In this document: positions 19,081-29,648 of the stretch, piece after piece | How positions within the stretch are numbered: the first letter of the stretch is position 1 | Layout: the number at the start of each line of letters is the position of its first letter | Made by a program: the position numbers and the translations under genes | The notes under the pieces: generated by a model | What the model saw: the letters and a program-made list of their open reading frames with translations, nothing else | Database searches by the model: none | Told to the model about the DNA's origin: nothing | NCBI GenBank assembly: GCA_009829735.1 | Contig: CM020619.1 | Location: 9,352,375 to 9,416,374 of the forward strand | DNA length: 64,000 nucleotides | Source of the DNA: Pyropia yezoensis | Lineage: Eukaryota > Rhodophyta > Bangiophyceae > Bangiales > Bangiaceae | Direction: 5' to 3'

Positions 19081-20055
19081 ATGGCATCTCGTGTCGCCGC
19101 CGGCTCTTCCGCCACCACCTTGTGGCGGGCTGTGCGTGGCCGCGGGGTCGGCTACTCCCTTATCCCCCCATCTCCCCAGTCCCGAACGATTGCCAACGCT
19201 GCATGCATGCCGGCGCTCCTCGGCCGTGCCGACCCGTGGGTTGGCCAGCACAGCGCGTCGCTGAGTACCACCCCCGCGGTAGACGTGGCGGCGGTGCCTG
19301 CGGCGGCGGCGGCATCGTCCCACCTGCTAAGCGCGGCCACTGGGGGGCTTGGCACGGACGCCCGCATGGCGGCCGTCTCCCAGCTGGTTGACGGTCGGAG
19401 CGCGCCCAATGTAATTGGCCCTGACGCGAGTGTGACCGAGGCTGTGCGCAAGATGGTGGACCTTCACACAGGCTCCCTGCTGGTCGTTTCTCCCGTTGGG
19501 GAGGCAGACGCACCGGCAGCAGGGGAGTCGTTGTCATCTGCCCGTTTGCAGTCTCCGCAGCGCATCGCCACGGCCGGCGACGCGGGCGCGGGTGTGGGCT
19601 TGCGCCTGGATGGCATCATTACGGAGCGGGACTACCTGACCATGAGCCTCAGTGGCCGTAGCCCGGACACCACACGCGTGGCGGACGTGATGTCCCGCAA
19701 GGTCATCACTGTCTCGGCCGAAGCCACCGTCGGGGACTGCATGCGGATTATGAGCGCTAGTCACATCCGCCACCTGCCCGTCCTCGAGGGTCCCCCCGGC
19801 GCAAGAGGGGAGCTGTTGGGCCTGGTCTCCATGCGGGACGTGGTCGCGGCGTTGGCTGAGGACCACGAGCGGACGCTCGCCTACCTGCATACCCAGATCA
19901 CGCGGCTGGCCAACGTGGCGCACGTGGGGGGCGGCGGGCATTACCACTCGTCGGGATTAGGGGGGGGGGGCGGCACGGCCGGCGGCGGCTCGTCAATGGC
20001 TTCCGCCTCGTCGGGCGGGCCCTCTGCGGGCTGGCGGCAGTGGTTTTCGGGATAG
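19081..20055 (+). CDS. CBS-domain-pair protein, mitochondrial CBSX3-like
   Basis: Predicted 324 residues. The N-terminus (MASRVAAGSSATTLWRAVRG) is Arg/Ser/Ala-rich without acids, a typical mitochondrial presequence. Two CBS motifs form a Bateman module: CBS1 about 97-190 (ASVTEAVRKMVDLHTGSLLV ... GIITERDYL) and CBS2 about 200-257 (VADVMSRKVITVSAEATVGD ... IRHLPVLE ... LLGLVSMRDVV). This order and the ITERDYL and RHLPV motifs match plant CBSX3, which binds adenosine nucleotides and regulates mitochondrial thioredoxin-o; that partner is inferred from the family only. An insertion of about 30 residues (142-173) interrupts CBS1 and a Gly/Ser-rich tail follows CBS2. Single exon; 3' end faces the LURP-one-like gene. 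Confidence 0.85.
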   Translation: MASRVAAGSSATTLWRAVRGRGVGYSLIPPSPQSRTIANAACMPALLGRADPWVGQHSASLSTTPAVDVAAVPAAAAASSHLLSAATGGLGTDARMAAVSQLVDGRSAPNVIGPDASVTEAVRKMVDLHTGSLLVVSPVGEADAPAAGESLSSARLQSPQRIATAGDAGAGVGLRLDGIITERDYLTMSLSGRSPDTTRVADVMSRKVITVSAEATVGDCMRIMSASHIRHLPVLEGPPGARGELLGLVSMRDVVAALAEDHERTLAYLHTQITRLANVAHVGGGGHYHSSGLGGGGGTAGGGSSMASASSGGPSAGWRQWFSG

Positions 20056-20881
20056 AGGCGGGTTGGCGGGTGCGCCGCTGCGGGGGCGGGTTGGGCGCAG
20101 GACTACGAAGGAGCTTGGCGTCGTGCTCTTGTATTTCAGACGAACTGTACACTTTTTGTTCTTAACCATCGGTTTTTTTCTGTTCCTGCAATGCGACTGT
20201 GGGTCCTCTTTGCGCTCGCGCGCGCCCGTGAGCCCTCGGGAATCCCCTCGCGAAGAGTCAATGTGCGGCACCTAGAGAGTACAGTTGACCTTGAACCCCC
20301 CTATTCTGTCAGTGGCTCTTCAACCAGCACCATCGTCTCGCGCCGCCAGTATTCGGCTGCCCACACCACCCTAGCAGATGTTGACGTCCCTTTCATGTAT
20401 CTGCAGGGACGAGAACCTGGGACGCGCGCACAGGTGGTCAGTGACACATCATATACGGGACGTCTTCGACCCAGATGGGCGCCATAGACTCGAGTGATCC
20501 GGTGAGGCAAGGGAATTGGGCTACACAGCAGTCATAAACCAACAACATACGGTCTTCAGCCCTGTATTTTTCAAAACATCTGTACATGCAAGGGGGGGTG
20601 AACAAAGAACAGCGTAGGCGGACGCCACGAGGAGGAGATTCGGCGGGGCAAGACGATCCCACCAAGAGCCAGCTGGCCTCGTAGAAAATGTCCACAGGGT
20701 CGCTCCACAGGGATTCGCTCGTACTCGACCTCACTGTCACCGTGCAACATCCTCCCAGGGCATCCCGTCTACCACAGGCAATGTGCGCGAAGTGGCCGAC
20801 GAGGACGAGAGCAACGCCATCAGCAGCGATGGCCCAAACCAATGACCGGCAAGGTGCCATCACAGCGGCCACCCGCATAAC
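20056..20881. other. Convergent intergenic spacer
   Basis: Between two genes transcribed towards each other. No gene recognised; short frames on both strands lack support. Confidence 0.5.
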
Positions 20882-22132
20882 TTAATTGTCGTCCGTGTAC
20901 ATCTCATCAAGGGCCACCACCAGCAACACCATAAAGGCACAGTCGTAGCCCGGCTGGACGGTGAGCGTAAAATCGTCTTTGTCCGTGGCGAAATTTTTGA
21001 TGCTCATCGCATGACGCTTGACGGTCCCGACCTCGGCGCCCGAGCCCACCTCGGTGATCTTGTAGCTTTTCTTAAACACGTCGCCCTTGACCTCAAGGAA
21101 TGGCGACGACGCGTCAGGGTCCGACCCCCACCACGCGTACACCGTCGAATTGCCCATTCCCGACACAAACCCCCGCTTACGCAGCGTCACCGCCGGCCGC
21201 CCCGTGCTGTCCGAAATGACCATGCGGCTGCGGAGAGACATGCGCTCCTGCGACATGCCCAGTAGTGGCTCCTTAGCGGGGCCAAGGAGCCGTTTCCGCT
21301 GCCGCATCGTAAAGGTCGTGCCGTCAACAAGGTAGCGGAGGCGACCGGCAGCATCCTTGACGTTAAACGAGTCGCCCGAAGCGCTAATTACTTTCTCCTT
21401 GACCGTAAAAGTCTCAGGCTGAGAAAAAAGGTGGGCGCCAGCCGCGATGGGGCGGCCCCGCGCAGACGCAGCGGGCGCGTGGCCCGATACGTGGTGCGAG
21501 GCGCCGTGGCCGAGAAAGCGCTGCGCATCGCCGCCACCGTCACCGCCGCCGCCACCGACGGTTAGCTGCTCGTGAGGGTAGGCAGCAGGAGGGTAGCCAC
21601 CGGCATGGGGGGGGTAACCACCCGGCGAGCCGCCCGCCGGGGGGGGATAACCACCAGGCGGTGGGTAACCGCCTGGCGCGTTCGCCGCCGGAGGGGCATA
21701 ACCACCGTGTGGGGGGTAGCCGCCTGGGGCATCACCCGCCGGGGGGGGGTAGCCACCAGGCGGGGGATAGCCACCGGCCGCAGGGGGGTACCCTGGTGGT
21801 GCGCCGCCAAAAGCCGGCGGGGCCGGACCTCCATAGCCCCCACGTCCATCGTACGCCGGAGGAGCGGAAGGTGCGCCATAACCGCCGACACCCTGTCCAT
21901 ATGCGCCAGCGTGGCCGTGCGTACCCCCCCCGTACGCAGGCGGGGCCTCCCCATAGCCGCCGCCGAGCGGGCCATACGGTGGCACACCACCGTGCGAAGG
22001 CGCGGCGCCGTATCCACCGGGCGGGACGGGATGACCACCATAGGGCTGCTGCGGGGGCGGCCCGCCGCCGTACGGCGGGGCGCTCCCGCCGCCCCACTGG
22101 TCAGGGCCCCCGCCTCCACCGTGGTAGGCCAT
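20882..22132 (-). CDS. LURP-one-related (tubby C-terminal-like) protein with PGY-rich N-terminus
   Basis: 416 residues from the ATG at 22132 (the frame continues 15 codons upstream). Residues about 1-200 are a low-complexity Gly/Pro/Tyr/Ala region built from GGYPPPGGYPPPAG-like repeats. Residues about 235-416 form a LURP-one/DUF567 domain of the tubby-C-terminal/scramblase superfamily: ETFTVKEKVISASGDSFNV, GRLRYLVDG, MSLRSRMVISDSTGRPAVTL, a Trp-containing strand (YAWWGSDPD), FLEVKGDVFKKSYKI, and a hydrophobic last helix (CAFMVLLVVALDEMY) typical of the fold. Scramblases and annexins also combine PGY-rich tails with membrane-binding domains, so a membrane or calcium-related role is possible but not shown. 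Single exon; divergent from TRAPPC6. Confidence 0.85.
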   Translation of the reverse strand: MAYHGGGGGPDQWGGGSAPPYGGGPPPQQPYGGHPVPPGGYGAAPSHGGVPPYGPLGGGYGEAPPAYGGGTHGHAGAYGQGVGGYGAPSAPPAYDGRGGYGGPAPPAFGGAPPGYPPAAGGYPPPGGYPPPAGDAPGGYPPHGGYAPPAANAPGGYPPPGGYPPPAGGSPGGYPPHAGGYPPAAYPHEQLTVGGGGGDGGGDAQRFLGHGASHHVSGHAPAASARGRPIAAGAHLFSQPETFTVKEKVISASGDSFNVKDAAGRLRYLVDGTTFTMRQRKRLLGPAKEPLLGMSQERMSLRSRMVISDSTGRPAVTLRKRGFVSGMGNSTVYAWWGSDPDASSPFLEVKGDVFKKSYKITEVGSGAEVGTVKRHAMSIKNFATDKDDFTLTVQPGYDCAFMVLLVVALDEMYTDDN

Positions 22133-23140
22133 GGCCGACGACCGTGGTTGCTTTCCCCAAGGTAATGGGGGCAGCAAGGCCGCCGCAAGTGACGTCGGTG
22201 GAGTGGTGGTTGAGTCGCGCGGAGAGTTTGCTCTCGAGACGGCTGACGTCGAAGGGGCAGCCGCTGAAAAAGGCGGGGAGGGAGGAGGGAATACGAGCGT
22301 GCATGAATGCAGGCCACGCTCACCCGTGTCCGGATACGCTCGTGCGCACGAGCGTCGAGGTCATTGGTGTAACGCGATGTGCTGGCAAGTAGCCGGCGCC
22401 CACGGGTGTCGGTACAGCGCGCAGCATGTTGGCCCGCGCCCTCGGTGGCCCGCGCCCTCGGTGGAGCACGTGTCCTGACCTGGAGGGGACGCGAGAGTGA
22501 TTTTCATTTACCTACTCATGAAGAAAACAGCCTCACGAAGACGACCGCTCCTCGAGACATAAAACTAATTTAGTTTAAAACATCGAATTGGCAGTGCCTT
22601 GCATGTGAGTGCCAGCAATCTGACTTGGCGTGTCGCAAACCGCCACTTGTTCGGACGAAGTCGCTGCAGGTGCTCAGACGACATTCTCTGCACGCGCGTG
22701 AAGTGCGCCCGTCATTAGGGCCACGCCTGGCGCATGGCTGTTTGACTTCCTTCTCGGCTACGAGGCTGTCACAGCGTGTCGCAGTCCCGTTGGGCAGTGT
22801 TTGTGGTGTACCACCTGGACCTGGTCAGCAGGGACAGGGCGTTCCTTGCTGGGCGGGAAGTGGGTCCCGTGATCGTTACTGACACGGCATCCGCTACGGT
22901 GGGCGCGGCTCCCCTTCGTCCCTCTCACCGTTGCCGTCTCTCGGCCCATCGCCTGCCTGCGGAATAACGCGGCTGCCGCCGTTCGGCCCCCCTGTATTTC
23001 CGAACCCGTTTTGGCATCTCCCTCTTTCTGCCCTGCCCCGGCTTTCAGGTCGGGCCCATGCGGACGAGCCTACCTCACCTTTCACCGGTTGGCCCTCGCC
23101 CTTCCGCCGCCGCCCTGGCCACGCCCCCCCCCCGTCTACC
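22133..23140. promoter_or_regulatory. Intergenic region between two divergent genes (LURP-one-like and TRAPPC6)
   Basis: About 1 kb between the two start codons; both promoters and leaders should lie here. The only AT-rich patch (about 22500-22600) is a candidate core region. No motif can be assigned with confidence. Confidence 0.45.
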
Positions 23141-23788
23141 ATGAACTCTGCACGCCCTCCCCCTCACAAGCGACAGGTCGCCGAATCCTCTCTCGACTTC
23201 CTTATGATGCAGGTTGTCACCTACTTCCTTCACGGTCCCGGGGCGGCGGCGTATCTGCCCCCCGCTGTCACCACAGCTGCTGACGGCAGTGTCACGCACC
23301 CCGCCCCCCCCACTCTGAGCCCTGCTGACGCGGCGGCTGCGGCGGCTGAAACCCGCCGCCGCCTGGAAGGCGTCGGCTACGATGTTGGCCACCGCCTCGT
23401 GGAACGGTACGCGGTGGAGAAGGAGCGGATGGACTCGGACCTGGAGGCAGTCAAGTTTGTATGCCGCGACTTTTGGGAGGGGGTCTTTAAAAAGCAGGTG
23501 GACGTGCTGCGGACCAACCACAAGGGGCTATACGTCCTCACGGACAGCAACTTTCGGTGGCTTGGGCGGGTATGGGCCAACGACGATGCAGCTGAAGGGG
23601 CAGAGGATGGCAACGGACCAGAGGGTTGGGGGCCTCCAGGAGGGCGCGGCAAGGTCGAAGACTACGTGGTTTTTCCGTGTGGACTCATCTGCGGGGCGCT
23701 CACCCGGCTGGGCGTGCGGTGTCGAGTAACAGCAGAGATCGCGGGAGGGGCGAAGTGCAGTTTCAGCGTCCAGGTGATTGGCGGGTGA
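23141..23788 (+). CDS. TRAPPC6: TRAPP complex subunit 6 (Trs33/TRAPPC6)
   Basis: 215 residues, single exon. TRAPPC6/Trs33 is a small Bet3-fold subunit of TRAPP, the vesicle-tethering complex that activates Rab1/Ypt1 at the Golgi. Family hallmarks are in order: SLDFLMMQVVTYF near the N-terminus, LEGVGYDVGHRLVERY (75-90), DLEAVKFVCRDFWEGVFKKQ (100-119), VDVLRTNHKGLYVLTDSNFRWL (120-141), and DYVVFPCGLICGALTRLGV (174-192). Two insertions rich in Ala/Pro and in Gly/Asp (about 33-70 and 148-171) sit in loops. The ATG follows a poly-C stretch; the longer frame upstream lacks conservation. Confidence 0.93.
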   Translation: MNSARPPPHKRQVAESSLDFLMMQVVTYFLHGPGAAAYLPPAVTTAADGSVTHPAPPTLSPADAAAAAAETRRRLEGVGYDVGHRLVERYAVEKERMDSDLEAVKFVCRDFWEGVFKKQVDVLRTNHKGLYVLTDSNFRWLGRVWANDDAAEGAEDGNGPEGWGPPGGRGKVEDYVVFPCGLICGALTRLGVRCRVTAEIAGGAKCSFSVQVIGG

Positions 23789-24090
23789 AAGGGTGGACCG
23801 GCGGATGTGCAGGGGGGTGCCAGCGGAGGGCTTGAAGCTCTGCTCTCTGGCGCTTGGCGCGTGCGAGTCCTTGCTGTTTGTTCAGTCACCTCTTCAGGGG
23901 GCCCATGGGGGATCTGCAGCTGACCCCTCGTGCTCTATCGCTTACCTAGGAACGCACAGGACGTGGGAGGGAGCCCAGAGAAAATACTATTCAAGAGTTG
24001 GAATGGAGCCGACCCCCTCGCGTTGCCCCACGGGTAGTACCCCTTCAACCCCCGCAAAAGTGTCGCGGGGGGACTCAATGTGCACAAGTC
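23789..24090. other. Convergent spacer of about 300 bp
   Basis: 3' flanks of TRAPPC6 and of the amino-acid transporter; nothing else seen. Confidence 0.5.
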
Positions 24091-27000
24091 TCACTGCGGT
24101 GCCACCTCCCCAGTGTGGATGAGCGCAATCTGCTTCAGCGTCTCCAGCGTGCCCAACAGCGCGCCCGTCAACCCAAAAGCGAGGATGAAGTAGTCCTTTA
24201 TCCGGACGTGCATTGGCAGGGTGTTGCCAAACTGCTTGAGGTGCAGGATGGACGGAACGGTGTAGGCGAGTGTGGCCGCACCTGCAGACCCACGTACCAA
24301 GTTCATGGTATTTGGATACCCAAACCACACTGAGCCAAAAAACGACAAGCGAACAGGGTCAGAATTGAACGTCATCGGAAAAACAAGAGGAGTGGGGAAA
24401 CAAGAGAGGCCTGCGCAGTAGTAGCGGTTCGGCCGGCGCCAGCCACTCACCCCCCGACAAGGACACCTGCGTGACGGCATGCCCACGAAACATACCAAGT
24501 GACCCGACGAGCGACTGAAACAGGCCAAAGCTGGCACCTGCTAGCATGGCCACCACCGCCGTGCCCGCCACAATCAGGAAGCGGCCAAGCACCCGCCGGG
24601 CGTCACTGACAAACACGCTGCCGAAACCACCACCGGCCGCCTCAGAATCACCCGGCGCGGCGCGCGAAGCCGGTTGTGTTGCGCTGCCAGAGGCTACTGA
24701 CGACAACATGGCCAGGGGCACCAGATAGGGAAACAAGCACAAGCAAAACCAACAGCGGAAAAGAGAGCGCGAGTTAGAGGCTGAATGGCAAACAGTTGCA
24801 GTCATGATGTCAACAACGCCCTAAGGTCACTGCAGTCTGGGGCCGTTGCACACCATCCACTGCGCCGCGAAGAACCACCAATCATTGCCAATGACAGGCA
24901 CACAAGTGTCTCACCAAACGCTCGGCGGTCCTTGCCCCACCCAACACAAGCCCCCTGATGCCCACAACGTACATGACGCGTACTCGCCCGTATGGGAGTG
25001 AGCCATCCCCCCGACCCTCCCCAGGCCCTCCTCCTCAGGCTCTTCGAGAATGGGGGATGCTGCCCGAGGCGACGCACCGGGCGAGCTGAAAGCCGAATTG
25101 AGCGACAGCGGCTCAAAGGGGGAATCCGACTCCATCCAAGTCTCCAGCGCCTGGATAACAGGCACCAGCTGCAGGGGGTAGGTGAAGAGAATACCCACGA
25201 CAAGTACTACCTTAACGATAGATACGAGCGCGCTCCCTTTCTGCACCCAGATGACGAGACGACCAAGAGAGCACACAACAAGAGAAACAAAGCAAAAAGG
25301 GTGAAGACATACAGTTAGACGGTTGACACACAAGAGAAGTAAAAGAGTGGCCAGCACTTGGAGCGCACGTCACCCACTCATCGACTGCTTGAGATCCGCG
25401 CCAGTCACACTTCCCCATCCCCCATCGACCAGCAGCAGACTATAGTCAGGAGGGGCCAACCCCCCAAGTCGGGCAAACCACGCCTGTTGCATACCCCATG
25501 TCTCTTCCACTACCAACTACCACAGGACTCGGAACGTACCATGTTCAGCAGGATAATGCTGCGGGTGTCCGCCCCAAAGGTCACAAAGCCCAGGACGCCC
25601 ACCGACCCCAACACAACCGTCAGCACGACCAGTGCGGAGCGGAGGACGCCCTTGAACTCAGACGGCCGCCGCATGCTGCTCTCCACCGGCACAACCAGGC
25701 CAATGCCCTCAATTGCGGCAGTCATCTGGCCGAAAAATAGAGGAAGCGACGACAGGGGCGGGTGGCTGGGCGCCCACCGAAAGTGGTTACCAATGTAAAC
25801 AATGACAGCAAATACGCCCGCCATGAGTGTCACATTGGCAAGGATGGAGAACGGGCCTAGCGACCGGATGCTCCGCAGAAGCGACAGGCCTGCCAACAGA
25901 GGAAGCGGCACCAGCACGTAGGCCCACACGGGACTGCCCGCAGAAGCGACCAGGTCGTGGACGGTCTGGGACATAAAGATAAGGTAGCCGACGCAGTAGC
26001 CAAATTGGGTCAGCACGAGAGCGGCCGACACAAACGCGTCTCCGGCGGGACCGAGTACAGCCCCGGCAATGTCGGCGTAGGTGTAGCCGCTGCCGCCACC
26101 GTGAGGATCGTCCATCCCGCCATCGCTACTGTGCTGCGAGTCGTCCGTGACACCGCCGGCGAGGGCGTCGCTGGTTGGAGACGAGTCAGCAGCGGCGTTA
26201 CGGCGTCGCCGCAACGCCGACGCAGGCAACCCATTCTTGACGTCAATCAGCAGCAAGCAACAGTGCTCGGTGAGGTAGGTAACGACCAGCAGCCCAATGA
26301 TGCCACGTACCAGGCCAGCTTTGGAAAAGGCATAAGCAGCGTACATGACGTTGAGGCCAATGAACGCCTTGAGCATGTTTGCAACGTCCACCAAATACTC
26401 CCGAGGGGTAGAGGGGGCGGCTGTATCGGCTTCCTCGGACATGGGGAGAACGCCAGAGGGGACATGGCCGGGCGGGGAGGGACCTGCCACGGGGGGAGAG
26501 GTGAGAGGGCGTTGTCCCGACACGCATTGGCAATAGAAAACGACAAAGCACAATAAGTTGTACCAGAACGGTGAGCTCCCCACACAGAGGGCAAACAGCG
26601 AGCGTCAACACCCAAGCTAACCGACGTACAGGCGGGCGCATGGCAATGCTGCAACGGAAAGCACATCTCTTCTGACCCCGTGGTACGGGAGTTGCCCAAC
26701 TGGAGAGGAAAGCCTGGCGCTCACCCTTACCGCTGGTACAGCGGACGTCTTCATCGCGGCGGCGGGGTGAGCCTCGCTCTTGGCTGCCGCGACACACACA
26801 GGCGCATGCCCCGCCGCGCCACGCCGCAGGGTAACGCAGTCTGCCCAGCCCAGGACACACCAACACCGCCGTTCACACCCAGGAAGCAACCCCCCCCCCC
26901 CCCTCGCCCGTCAGGCTCCCCCCCAAGAGTACGTACTACGCGCCCCACCAAGCGTCCGGCCAGCGCAAGGCGCAGCCCACCGCAACGTACTCTTGGTTGC

Positions 27001-27093
27001 CCCGTTAGCAGCCGCCGCCGCGGTGCCGCCGCTGGCTGCTGCATCGGCCGCCACCATGGCACCTCCTCGTGCTTCCGCATCGGAAGCCGTCAT
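24091..27093 (-). CDS. SLC36/AVT-type amino-acid transporter, complement(join(24091..24281, 24496..24696, 24973..25240, 25540..26483, 26991..27093))
   Basis: Five exons totalling 569 codons, and every split codon rejoins in phase. Donors are GTACGT (three times) and GTATGT; all acceptors end CAG. Exon 1 encodes a soluble Ala-rich N-terminus (MTASDAEARGG). Exon 2 starts the transporter core (REYLVDVANMLKAFIGLNVM), with several membrane spans, a Ser/Asp/Gly-rich loop and FGQMTAAIEGIGLVVPVESSM. Exon 3 has SIVKVVLVVGILFTYPLQLVPV, the SLC36/Aa_trans signature, then an acidic loop. Exons 4 and 5 meet as SLVGSL|GAATLAYTVPSILHL, and exon 5 ends with the last two spans. This is an AAAP-superfamily proton/amino-acid transporter, likely vacuolar or endomembrane. 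Exon 1 is the least certain; a shorter start at 26442 within exon 2 is possible. Confidence 0.88.
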
Positions 27094-27831
27094 GGCCCCG
27101 CCGTCGTGTCACCTCCGCCGCAGCGGACAGGGACTCCGGGCGGGAGAGCAACGGCAGCGCGACCGGGCCGCGCAGCCGCGCCCAGGCCGGCCGCTTGTGA
27201 AACGGAGTCGCGCGGTCGAGGTTGAAGGGAGGGGGGGGGAGCCGCCAAGCACCCCTAGAAGGGCGCGGGGGGGGGGACGGCAAGGGCGGGGCAGGCCGGG
27301 TGAAGCGGCGAGGAGAGGAGAGGGGTGTGCGTGGGCAGATGGGCCTGCCGGCGCGACTGCTGCGGGCGTGTGGGCCGGTGAATGCATTTGCTGCGTGCGG
27401 GTACCCGCCCGGGTAGGGACCCCGCGGTCGTGCGCTGTCAGGAGTGGGGACGAGGAGAGGGGTCAAGCCAAGGACAACAGACGAGGTCCGTGATGATGGG
27501 TGCGTGACCGTGCAATAATTGCTCACCCCAGACACTGACAAGACTCTCAAGATAAAATTGTTGAACACACCCGGACGGCAACGGCCGCTCATTGGTTGAT
27601 GCTCAGGAATGCATGAGCAACGCAACCCGTGAGCATCGATTGGTGGATTCTTGTTCTGTACAATGCTGTACATACATGCAGAACCAATCAAAGCAGTTGG
27701 AGGCAACGTACACTTGGCATTCGGTGATTTTGAGGAGTCCAAAGAAACCCTCAAAGGAACAGTATTACTATTGTACACTGTACTTCCTTGCCTTGCAATG
27801 CGTGCGAGATTCGTTGCTTTTCTCGATCCAT
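27094..27831. other. Upstream region of the transporter, to the left end of the pogo-type element
   Basis: No gene recognised. The left half is very GC-rich; from 27480 it becomes AT-richer and contains short inverted motifs such as gatgctca / tgagcatc (about 27597-27637). Confidence 0.45.
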
Positions 27832-27876
27832 TGAGTCACCGTGATAAATTCTGAAAATCTGTGATAAAATCTGACC
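27832..27876. repeat. Left terminal inverted repeat of the pogo-type element
   Basis: 45 bp, exact reverse complement of 29649-29693. It contains two copies of a TGATAAA(A/T)TCTGA motif, at 27842 and 27862, a likely transposase-binding pair. Confidence 0.92.
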
Positions 27877-27938
27877 GGACCGTCGGCGACAGAGAGAGAA
27901 TAAGGAGCAGATACAAGAACAAAAAAATCATATCTCGT

Positions 27939-29609
27939 CTACTCCGTGTGCTTAGGTACATCTGAACAGACCACATTATGCGCACTCACCAGCGCCTTGC
28001 CCTCACTGATTTTCAAGCACTGGGAGCAAACACGGAATGCCGCGCAGGCGCACACGTGCCAATCCTTGCCACCCCGATGTGCCCGTTGGTTGCAGGCGCG
28101 GCAGACCAGCAGCAGCTTCTGCTCGGCCTCCTCCGCGCGCAGGGAAAGCTTGGCAGCCTTGTCCGCCTCCTTCTCAGCCGCGGCGGCCGCCTTGTCGGCC
28201 AGCGCCTTGGCGTCCGCAGCCACCCGCGCCTCGTGCTGGGCGATGAGGTCCTTGCCGCTATACACCTTGGCCTTTTTGACCACTGCCACGCCCGATACCA
28301 CCTTTTTCTGGTCGGCCGCGCGTTGATCATACGCCTGACGGATGACCACAGCCGCAGCCGCGCGTGATTGGTCAGCCACGCCGTCAGAGGGAAGCCCAAT
28401 CCCAAGGTTGACGCGCGCCAGCTCGATGACTCGCTTGCGGTCCCACGGGTAGAGGCCGACCGACTTGAACGCCGCCTGGATGGTCTCCCGGGTGAGGGCC
28501 AAGCGCTCCGCCTCGTATGCCGCCTCCAGGAGACAGTCACGGGTCGGCTGGTTCGTCATGAGCGCCTGGATGATCTTGTCGTCGGACAGGACAGGGACGA
28601 CCTTCTTGATCCGGGCAAAACACTTGTCATCCAGCACCTGCAGCCAGTGGGAGGTATTGGCGACCAACCACCAACACAACACGTTGCTCTTGAGAGCCGC
28701 GCGTACCACCTCGACCTGCCGGTGCGCTCCGAGCTGGTCCCCAATGAGCATACACTCCTGGTTAGGGTTGCGCAGGCGCCATTCGTCGCAAAAGGCCTCC
28801 ATCACGACCGCAAACGTGGCCGCGTCGACAAAGCCCGACTCTGTCCACCCATACAGCCGCAGCCAGGTGCCCCTCGTCCGCTGCTGCACGCGTGACAGGG
28901 TGAAACGCGTGGCTGCCGCATCATTGTCCCCAAAGCGCGCGCGGAAGATATACACGGACAGGAAGGGAGCCCCATTTGCGGCCACAAAGGTCAATATGGA
29001 GGCCACAGTGGCCCCCCGCGTGCTGGCAGCGTTTGGGCGCTCTCTGTCGGTAGCTTGGATGCGTTGCACGGCCAGCCGGTCGCGCCCCCCGACGAGGCGG
29101 CACTCATCGTAGTTGAGGATGGCAGAGGGGGGGAGGCGGTGGTCTTTCAAGAACTTCTCCACCTGGTCAGCCCAGTCGACGACCTCCTCAAACACTGAGG
29201 TCGAGTTGCGCTTGTCGGCGAGGGCCTTGGCCGTGCGGGAGGAGAGGTGCTCCCGGTGACGCTTGACCCAAGACCGTGCCCACGTCTCGCCGACCTTCTT
29301 GCCCCACAGGTCCTGCACGAGGGAGGCCAGTTGCGGCCGGGTGAGGGGGAAGTTGGTGTGGCTGAAGGCCTGCGCCGCGTACAGCAGCGCCAGGTCCTCC
29401 GCCGCCGACAGGATGTTGTTGCCATGGTGCACCCCCTCCCCCCCCCGGGCAGCGTAGTAGGCCGTCCTCAGCGCCCCCACAGTGAAGCCCGTGGACCCGT
29501 GAACGGCCAACAAAGCATCCTTGAGCAGCTCCCCGGCACGGACGCGCTCCATGATGAGCGGGACTGCTTTGGCGGTCGTCTTTGGCGCCTCCATAGCGAA
29601 GATAGTCAC
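27939..29609 (-). CDS. pogo/Tigger-type transposase (DDE_1) with CENP-B-like DNA-binding region and C-terminal zinc motif
   Basis: 556 residues, no stops or frameshifts. The N-terminal 1-130 has a helix-turn-helix/CENP-B-like part (FPLTRPQLASLVQDLWGKKV ... WARSWVKRHREHL). The DDE_1 core has candidate catalytic Asp at D168 (AILNYDECRLV), D291 (CMLIGDQLGAH) and D327/D328 (WLQVLDDKCFARIKK), plus LYGWTESGFVDAATF. A charged Ala/Lys/Glu coiled segment (about 440-500) leads to Cys-rich CRACNQRAHRGGKDWHVCAC and VCSQC (from 503), probably zinc-binding. M6 is an alternative start. The enzyme would cut the 45-bp ends; all visible motifs are intact. Confidence 0.9.
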   Translation of the reverse strand: MTIFAMEAPKTTAKAVPLIMERVRAGELLKDALLAVHGSTGFTVGALRTAYYAARGGEGVHHGNNILSAAEDLALLYAAQAFSHTNFPLTRPQLASLVQDLWGKKVGETWARSWVKRHREHLSSRTAKALADKRNSTSVFEEVVDWADQVEKFLKDHRLPPSAILNYDECRLVGGRDRLAVQRIQATDRERPNAASTRGATVASILTFVAANGAPFLSVYIFRARFGDNDAAATRFTLSRVQQRTRGTWLRLYGWTESGFVDAATFAVVMEAFCDEWRLRNPNQECMLIGDQLGAHRQVEVVRAALKSNVLCWWLVANTSHWLQVLDDKCFARIKKVVPVLSDDKIIQALMTNQPTRDCLLEAAYEAERLALTRETIQAAFKSVGLYPWDRKRVIELARVNLGIGLPSDGVADQSRAAAAVVIRQAYDQRAADQKKVVSGVAVVKKAKVYSGKDLIAQHEARVAADAKALADKAAAAAEKEADKAAKLSLRAEEAEQKLLLVCRACNQRAHRGGKDWHVCACAAFRVCSQCLKISEGKALVSAHNVVCSDVPKHTE

Positions 29610-29648
29610 TCGTGTACCTCGGAGATACGACTGTTCGGGCTGGAGACA

